From an uncultured Bacteroidales bacterium (GTDB taxonomy: Bacteria; Bacteroidota; Bacteroidia; Bacteroidales; UBA932): a stretch of DNA of 40,003 nucleotides. Location: contig ONDR01000007.1 in assembly GCA_900316675.1 (NCBI GenBank), positions 1 through 40,003 on the forward strand, read 5' to 3'. Below, in pieces: positions 35,464-40,003 of this stretch. Within the stretch, counting starts at the first letter, position 1; each line of letters opens with the position of its first letter. The notes under the pieces were generated by a model. The model did no database searches, was not told the DNA's origin, and saw only the letters and a program-made list of their open reading frames with translations. The position numbers were made by a program, and so were the translations under genes.

Positions 35464-37269
35464 ATGAAATACTTTTACAGAATCGCAATACTCTTTGCCA
35501 TCGTAGCTTTGGCATCCTGCAAGAAGGATAAGGACGATCCCGTGGATCCGATCAATCCGGAAGAGGAGACCGTTTCCCTGACCCTTAGCTTCGTGCTCCC
35601 GGAAACCAATACAGTTGGCAAAACCGAATGGGCTGCCGGTGACAAAATCGTTGTGCATGGTGAATACGCCGCAGACCAAGTTGTAGCAACTCTTTCCGCC
35701 GCCGATATCAGCGGCGACGGAAAGACTGCTACCTTGCTGGTAAACGGTCTTAAGCCTTACAAGAGGACTGACTGTGTCAGCAACCTTTATGCTGCCTATC
35801 CTGCCGAAGCTGTGGACAACCTGAAGCACTGCTTCTTCTACAGCAAGTTCAACGGAACCGACAAGCAGATCATGGCTGCATACAACGACGGCACTACTTT
35901 CCGTTTCCAGAACATCGTCAGCATGCTTTCATTCACTGTCGATGAGACTCTGGATGTAGATTCTTATGAGTTCTTTGCCAATAAGAAGGAGACCGTAGGT
36001 TACGATTTCCTTCAGGTGAAGCTCACGGAAAAGGAACAGAACTATTCCCAGTACAAGGGAAATCCTATCCTTACCATTACCGGAGACCTCTCCGGCGAGA
36101 ACTGCATCTGCCTGCCTGACGGAACTGCACTTGCAAAAGGCTTTACCGTTAAGTTCAAGAAGAACGGCAAACCCGTTAAAATCTACAAGAACTCTGACAA
36201 GTTCAACTTCGTTCGCGGAGAGGTTGTGGATTTGGGCGACATTACCGAGGATGTCGACGTCTATGATGATCCGTTCTCTGACGACATTCTTGACCTTGAC
36301 AAAGAGGGCAATGCAAACTGCTACATTATTACCGCTCCCGGTGCATATAAGTTCAAGGCTGTCAAAGGTAACAGCATCGTAAGCTTCCTGGAGAACGCCT
36401 CCGATGCGAAGATTGTCTGGGAAAGCTGGAACAATGCAGAGGAAGTTGAGGCTCACAGCGTTGTGACGTCCGTTTCCTTCGCAGAGGACTACATGATCCT
36501 GCATACTCCCGAGACCCTTCGTCCTGGAAATGCGCTCATCGCAGCTACTGACGATGAAGGCAATATTCTGTGGAGCTGGCATATCTGGGTTCCCAGAACT
36601 GCCATTACCACCGACAGTTACGGCGATATCTGGGGCTCTCCTGCAATGAGCCGTGACCTTGGTGCTCTTATCGATGTAGTGAAGGGCGAGGAAACTTCTT
36701 CAGAGGCTTATGGTCTCAGCTATCAGTGGGGTAACAAGAATCCTTATCCTGCACCGTCAGCATTCAAGGCATCATCTCCTGCTAAGGTGGCCGGTCAGGC
36801 TTCATCTGTAGCTGCAGGAAGGATTACACTTGAAGAGGCTATCGCTGATCCTACCCTTTTGGGCCACCAGGACAACGGTGACTGGATTTCCGTTCCCGAC
36901 AATACCCTTTGGACCAACGAGGAGAAGACAATCTATGACCCTTGTCCTCCCGGATACCGTGTTCCCAAGCGTGACGGCAGCAAGCCGTTCATGAGCACCG
37001 ACCTTACCAAGGCCGAAGGCTGGGACGCCGACAAGACTCAGGGCTGGTTCACAATTGGCAGTCCCGCAGCTGTATTCGCACTTGGCGGTTATCGTGACGA
37101 TTATTCAGTAGGCGGCTTCACTCATGTCTATGACCGTGCCCTTTACTGGACATCCTATGCTTCTTCTAATGCAGTCGGATACGGTATCGATATCCGTATC
37201 GGAAGCTCTGCAAAACTTAAGGAAAGCAATAAGTCGCGTGCCGGCTACGTACGTTGTGTTAAAGAATAG
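35464..37269 (+). CDS. Fimbrillin-like lipoprotein with C-terminal FISUMP-like domain
   Basis: The 601-residue product has a lipobox (VALASC) followed by the acidic KKDKDDPVDP, typical of surface-exported lipoproteins. Residues about 35-265 resemble fimbrillin/Mfa-type beta domains (VSLTLSFVLPE, EWAAGDKIVVHG, TTFRFQNIVSMLSFTV). The C-terminal part (about 275-601) contains WSWHIWVPR, MSRDLGAL, the FISUMP signature DPCPPGYRVPKRDG, ALYWTSY and the closing AGYVRCVKE. It could be an adhesin or glycan-binding protein acting with the BACON proteins; I cannot assign a ligand. It lies in the same operon, 20 nt after the second BACON gene and 15 nt before the last chitinase. Confidence 0.78.
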   Translation: MKYFYRIAILFAIVALASCKKDKDDPVDPINPEEETVSLTLSFVLPETNTVGKTEWAAGDKIVVHGEYAADQVVATLSAADISGDGKTATLLVNGLKPYKRTDCVSNLYAAYPAEAVDNLKHCFFYSKFNGTDKQIMAAYNDGTTFRFQNIVSMLSFTVDETLDVDSYEFFANKKETVGYDFLQVKLTEKEQNYSQYKGNPILTITGDLSGENCICLPDGTALAKGFTVKFKKNGKPVKIYKNSDKFNFVRGEVVDLGDITEDVDVYDDPFSDDILDLDKEGNANCYIITAPGAYKFKAVKGNSIVSFLENASDAKIVWESWNNAEEVEAHSVVTSVSFAEDYMILHTPETLRPGNALIAATDDEGNILWSWHIWVPRTAITTDSYGDIWGSPAMSRDLGALIDVVKGEETSSEAYGLSYQWGNKNPYPAPSAFKASSPAKVAGQASSVAAGRITLEEAIADPTLLGHQDNGDWISVPDNTLWTNEEKTIYDPCPPGYRVPKRDGSKPFMSTDLTKAEGWDADKTQGWFTIGSPAAVFALGGYRDDYSVGGFTHVYDRALYWTSYASSNAVGYGIDIRIGSSAKLKESNKSRAGYVRCVKE

Positions 37270-37284
37270 TAAATCATTTTCAAG

Positions 37285-38496
37285 ATGCTTCGTTTAGTTA
37301 AAATATTTGCATGTCTTTGCCTTGCCATGGGTGTTTGCTCATGCGCCAAGACTTATGACTTCAAGATTGCACCGCCCCAGAAGGTGAACGATCCTTCCAG
37401 CGGCGGCGGTGGAAGCGGCGGTGGCGGAGGATCTACAGACCCGGACGCTGAGCGCCTGGCCCGCTTGGGCCAGACGCCGGTAGTCTGCGTTTATCTGACG
37501 GAATACACGCCCAGCGACGAGTTCCCGGACGAAAACGAGATCCGTTACTTCACCCATGTCAACTACGGTCATGCCCGCTTTGTGGACAAGAAGAACGGTA
37601 CCGGTCTTGAGATTGCCAAAACAGACTATCTCAAGAAGCTGGCATCGTACAAGACAAACTACCCTAAGCTTAAGATTCTGCTTATGGTAGGTGGATGGGG
37701 CAAGAATGCCGATGGTTTCTCTATGATGGCCCGCGACCCCGACAAACGCAAAGCCTTCTGCGAGAACATACTTAAGGCCTGCGTAGAGTACAATATCGAC
37801 GGCGTTGACCTTGACTGGGAGTATCCCGGCTACGGCGCCAAGGATGGCGACTATGTTAACGGCTATTCTACAGAAGACACGGCTAACTTCACAACCCTTG
37901 TAAAGGAACTCCGTGAGACCCTGGGTCCCAACCGCCTTATTTCCTATGCTGCATCAGACAGCGGCAAGTACATGGATCATAAGGCAGCCCTTGACTATGT
38001 AGATTACATCAATGTAATGACTTATTCCATGGGAGACCCGCCCAGCAGGCACAATTCACCGTTGTACAAGTCCTTCCAGAACCCCCGCGGCGGCGCAGAG
38101 AGCATTGAGATCTTTGTGGGCAAGGGTGTTCCTTACAACAGGATGAACTACGGTATCGCTTACTATGGTCATGGTGACGGCAACATCTATCCTTCTTCTG
38201 TCCAGTATCACAGAATCAACCAGATTCTGACCCAGGGTACCTGGACCGACAAGGGTGTTACCCACGATGTTACCGGATACAATATTCGTTGGTGGGATGC
38301 TGCCGGCATGGTTCCTTATCTGGGCGATGCTTCCGGCAGAATGTACGCCAGCTACGAGGACCTTGAGTCCATTGCCATCAAGATTACTTACATCAAGGCC
38401 AAAGGCCTTCTTGGAGCATTCGGATGGGAATACCGTGAAGATGAGGCTACAGGCACCTTGCGACATGCTGTATTCAACGGCTTGCACGGTAAGTAG
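37285..38496 (+). CDS. GH18 chitinase, lipoprotein (second paralogue)
   Basis: The 403-residue protein has a lipobox (GVCSC), a GGGGSGGGGGS linker and one GH18 barrel with LLMVGGWG, the catalytic DGVDLDWEYP (residues 172-181, proton donor E179), NVMTYSMG and GAFGWEY. It aligns along its length with the first chitinase (for example GFSMMARDxDKR in both) but differs clearly, so it is an old duplicate. The substrate-side loop differs (DPPSRHNSPLY here, AAPNGHNSPLY in the first), so the two may prefer different chain ends or lengths (inference). It is the last gene of the operon, followed by a strong terminator. Confidence 0.93.
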   Translation: MLRLVKIFACLCLAMGVCSCAKTYDFKIAPPQKVNDPSSGGGGSGGGGGSTDPDAERLARLGQTPVVCVYLTEYTPSDEFPDENEIRYFTHVNYGHARFVDKKNGTGLEIAKTDYLKKLASYKTNYPKLKILLMVGGWGKNADGFSMMARDPDKRKAFCENILKACVEYNIDGVDLDWEYPGYGAKDGDYVNGYSTEDTANFTTLVKELRETLGPNRLISYAASDSGKYMDHKAALDYVDYINVMTYSMGDPPSRHNSPLYKSFQNPRGGAESIEIFVGKGVPYNRMNYGIAYYGHGDGNIYPSSVQYHRINQILTQGTWTDKGVTHDVTGYNIRWWDAAGMVPYLGDASGRMYASYEDLESIAIKITYIKAKGLLGAFGWEYREDEATGTLRHAVFNGLHGK

Positions 38497-38518
38497 ATAT
38501 TTAGATATTATTATGTGG

Positions 38519-38557
38519 AAAAGCGGAGCGCCGTGATGGCGCCCCGCTTTATTTTTT
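38519..38557 (+). terminator. Terminator of the SusCD/chitinase operon
   Basis: AAAGCGG-A-GCGCC pairs with GGCGC-C-CCGCTTT around a GTGAT loop (a 12-bp GC-rich stem with one A-C mismatch), followed by ATTTTTT. It lies about 25 nt after the chitinase stop and marks the end of the nearly 17-kb operon. The minus-strand side has an A-rich start, so it may also stop transcripts from the right. Confidence 0.88.
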
Positions 38558-38571
38558 ACCAGATTGATTCT

Positions 38572-39132
38572 TTACCAGGTTGGATGAAGCTTAAGGGTGA
38601 GCTTGAGGCTGTTCTTAAGGGACTTGATTGCGGATTTTGTAAGATCTACTTCTGCTGTATGTGTCCCGGTGGTAAAGTGAAAGCATAGACGCTTTGCCTG
38701 AAGGAACCTTTTTGTAACAATACAGGTTGTGGTACCGGCATCTCCCAACTTCTCTGCTCCTGTTGCCATTCTGCAAGGGAATTCCTTTGCGGTACCGGTC
38801 TTTTCATCAAGGAACTTCAGCAGGCCGTCCAGCGCCTCTATGGCCTCTGCGGACGTTGTGCCCAGATAAAGGCAAACTTCTTTGATGTGGCTTATGGCAA
38901 CGTCTTTGACATCGTCTCTAAGAGCCTTAACTATATTGAATTCATGGCCGAGACCAAGGAAATATCCTACGGTTCCATCGTCATCTTTGTAAGAGAAAAC
39001 AGCGTATTCGTTGTCCAAATCCTCGTCTTCGTATTCTGCAAGTTCAAACCGCATTCCTGCCGGAGTATTGTTCTGAGCGTAGGCAAACACTGCAATCAGC
39101 GCTATTGCCAGAGTGGTGAATATTCGTTTCAT
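38572..39132 (-). CDS. Small exported protein of unknown function
   Basis: The 186-residue product has a signal peptide (residues 1-20, TTLAIALIAVFAYAQ) and no family I recognise. The mature part begins with an acidic segment (ELAEYEDEDLDNEY), then alternating beta-like and charged stretches (YFLGLGHEFNIVKAL, CRMATGAEKLGDAG) and a basic end (KSLKNSLKLTLKLHPTW). It has three cysteines. I start it at ATG 39130-39132, which begins the signal peptide, four codons inside the longest frame. It has its own promoter and runs convergent to the chitinase operon, so it need not be linked to chitin use. Confidence 0.75.
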   Translation of the reverse strand: MKRIFTTLAIALIAVFAYAQNNTPAGMRFELAEYEDEDLDNEYAVFSYKDDDGTVGYFLGLGHEFNIVKALRDDVKDVAISHIKEVCLYLGTTSAEAIEALDGLLKFLDEKTGTAKEFPCRMATGAEKLGDAGTTTCIVTKRFLQAKRLCFHFTTGTHTAEVDLTKSAIKSLKNSLKLTLKLHPTW

Positions 39133-39168
39133 ATGCTTGATCATTTGGTTTCTATCCCGTATCTCTTA

Positions 39169-39176
39169 CAAATATA
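39169..39176 (-). promoter_or_regulatory. -7 promoter box of the small exported protein
   Basis: On the minus strand this reads TATATTTG, matching TAnnTTTG, about 37 nt before the chosen ATG. No clear -33 box; a T-rich run lies at that distance. Confidence 0.55.
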
Positions 39177-39189
39177 ATGCAAATCCTGA

Positions 39190-39230
39190 TAAAAAAGAAA
39201 AGCACCTACGTGAGTGACGTAAGTGCTTGA
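39190..39230 (-). terminator. tRNA-Asn terminator
   Basis: On the minus strand, AAGCAC-TTACGT and ACGTAGGTGCTT form a long stem around a CACTC loop, followed by a TTTTCTTTTTT run. It lies just after the tRNA-Asn gene. Confidence 0.85.
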
Positions 39231-39240
39231 ATTTTGAGAG

Positions 39241-39314
39241 CTCCCCTTGTAGGACTTGAACCTACGACCCCCTGATTAACAGTCAGGTGCTCTAACCAAC
39301 TGAGCTAAAGAGGA
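39241..39314 (-). tRNA. tRNA-Asn (anticodon GTT)
   Basis: The 74-nt cloverleaf has acceptor TCCTCTT/AAGGGGA, D-arm GCTC...GAGC, anticodon stem CCTGA/TCAGG with loop CTGTTAA (anticodon GTT), T-loop TTCAAGT and discriminator G. The CCA end is not encoded. It has its own promoter and terminator. Confidence 0.97.
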
Positions 39315-39347
39315 ATTTTTTAGTCCCTTACTTTCGTTTTGGGATTG

Positions 39348-39378
39348 CAAAGGTACAACAATTTGTTATATCTCCAAA
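39348..39378 (-). promoter_or_regulatory. tRNA-Asn promoter
   Basis: On the minus strand: TTTG (39378-39375), exactly 19 nt, TACCTTTG (39355-39348). It is an exact consensus promoter, about 35-40 nt before the mature tRNA. Confidence 0.88.
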
Positions 39379-39399
39379 CTTTTTTCAACAAATTTTTAC

Positions 39400-39407
39400 T
39401 ACCTTTG
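39400..39407 (+). promoter_or_regulatory. -7 promoter box of the HU-like gene
   Basis: TACCTTTG matches TAnnTTTG. It ends 17 nt before the ATG at 39425, giving a very short leader. It stands back to back with the tRNA-Asn promoter. Confidence 0.6.
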
Positions 39408-39424
39408 TCCAAATTTGCGGCTAT

Positions 39425-40003
39425 ATGGATATCGACCTCCTGTCTAAAATGGTCAAGGAGCTTATTCTTGACAGAGATGAAGTAACCCTTCCGGGTGTAG
39501 GAACCTTCGTTGCAGAAACGGTCCCTGCTTCTTTTAGTGATAGGGGATACACCATTAATCCGCCCTACAGGCGGCTCTCTTTCCGCCAGCGGCAAAACGC
39601 AGAAGACAATTGTCTTATAGAACTTTACGCCCGCAGTAACGGCATCGACCAGCAGCAGGCAAGCCGCTTCCTTCTGGATTTCCTCATGGAAATGAAGGAA
39701 GTACTCAAGCAGAAAAAGAGTATCGTCTTCCCCGGTTTGGGACGTCTTCGCTCTACCAAAGAGAACAATTTCTTCTTTGTCGCAGACGAAGACCTGGATA
39801 TTTACCCCGAAGGCTTCGGCCTGGAACCCATTTCCCTTAAGACTCACCAGGAAACCCCCGAAGAAGTCACAGACGCCATCCAAAAGCTCAAAGCCGTCGT
39901 AATGGCCCCCGCAGAGAGCGCCAGCCCTGCGGAGGAAGAGGGTGCTGTGGTCGGGAGCGTGAGTTTCACGACCACTGTGCCCTCTGACGCAGAGGAACCT
40001 GCG
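39425..40003 (+). CDS. HU-like domain protein (possible HU-SPOR type), 3' end outside window
   Basis: The frame is open from ATG 39425 to the window edge (193 codons, no stop). Residues about 1-75 resemble a first HU/IHF-like domain (LSKMVKELILDRDEVTLPGVGTF), and residues about 85-145 a second (FLLDFLMEMKEVL, IVFPGLGRLRSTKENNFFFV). After residue 155 comes an acidic, Ala/Pro-rich stretch that looks like the start of a linker. Bacteroidota encode proteins with such a paired HU-like start, a membrane segment and a C-terminal SPOR domain that binds denuded peptidoglycan at division sites. That assignment fits but the decisive C-terminus is not in the window. A perfect -7 box lies just upstream. 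Confidence 0.75.
   Translation, partial: MDIDLLSKMVKELILDRDEVTLPGVGTFVAETVPASFSDRGYTINPPYRRLSFRQRQNAEDNCLIELYARSNGIDQQQASRFLLDFLMEMKEVLKQKKSIVFPGLGRLRSTKENNFFFVADEDLDIYPEGFGLEPISLKTHQETPEEVTDAIQKLKAVVMAPAESASPAEEEGAVVGSVSFTTTVPSDAEEPA

Noticed and set aside
39320..39883. 187-codon minus-strand open frame near the right edge
   Set aside because: The plus strand here encodes an HU-like protein with a promoter and family motifs that runs off the window; the minus frame is its shadow.

Overview
This window looks like chromosomal DNA of a Bacteroidales/Bacteroidota bacterium, probably host- or gut-associated; I cannot name the genus. The evidence is: SusC/SusD pairs, BACON-domain lipoproteins, promoters of the Bacteroidota type (TTTG, about 19 nt, TAnnTTTG) ahead of most transcription units, A-rich leaders mostly without Shine-Dalgarno sequences, and two tRNA genes without an encoded CCA.

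Layout. (1) Bases 1-398 hold no protein gene but a strongly foldable GC-rich segment between a promoter-like site and a hairpin terminator: a candidate non-coding RNA. (2) 399-7058 is core metabolism: pyruvate phosphate dikinase (-), a PIN-PhoH ATPase with an upstream PurL/AIR-synthase-like protein (-), and folC (+), with divergent promoters between the last two. (3) 7042-12249 is a large exported alpha-2-macroglobulin-family protein carrying in-frame REP-like palindromes and a 15-bp tandem repeat, followed by tRNA-Val(TAC). (4) 12474-16901 is a minus-strand three-gene operon: GH20 beta-N-acetylhexosaminidase, XylR-like AraC regulator, exported histidine phosphatase. (5) 17054-21557 runs divergently: ROK sugar kinase, GH2 probable exo-beta-D-glucosaminidase, alkaline phosphatase. 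(6) 21691-38496 is one long polysaccharide utilisation locus (PUL) flanked by two GH18 chitinase lipoproteins, with two SusC/SusD pairs, two BACON lipoproteins and a fimbrillin/FISUMP-like lipoprotein between them. (7) The right end holds a small exported protein of unknown function, tRNA-Asn(GTT), and an HU-like gene cut by the window edge.

How it fits together: regions 4-6 read as a system for chitin, chitosan or another GlcN/GlcNAc-rich glycan. Surface GH18 enzymes would cut the polymer; BACON and SusD lipoproteins would bind it; two SusC channels would import oligomers; periplasmic GH20 and GH2 would release GlcNAc and GlcN; the ROK kinase would phosphorylate the sugar. Two exported phosphatases lie in the same neighbourhood, which is unusual and may point to a phosphorylated substrate or to phosphate scavenging. 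The two control regions (16902-17053 and 21558-21690) share a 16-mer with one mismatch, TTGTACCRTCAAATAC, and a 15-mer, AAATACGCAAAAATT, arranged with inverted repeats. This suggests one regulator controls all three transcription units; the encoded XylR-like protein is the obvious candidate, but this is inference. The double-SusCD design resembles the known chitin utilisation locus of Flavobacterium johnsoniae. All family assignments come from reading motifs by eye; no database search was run.
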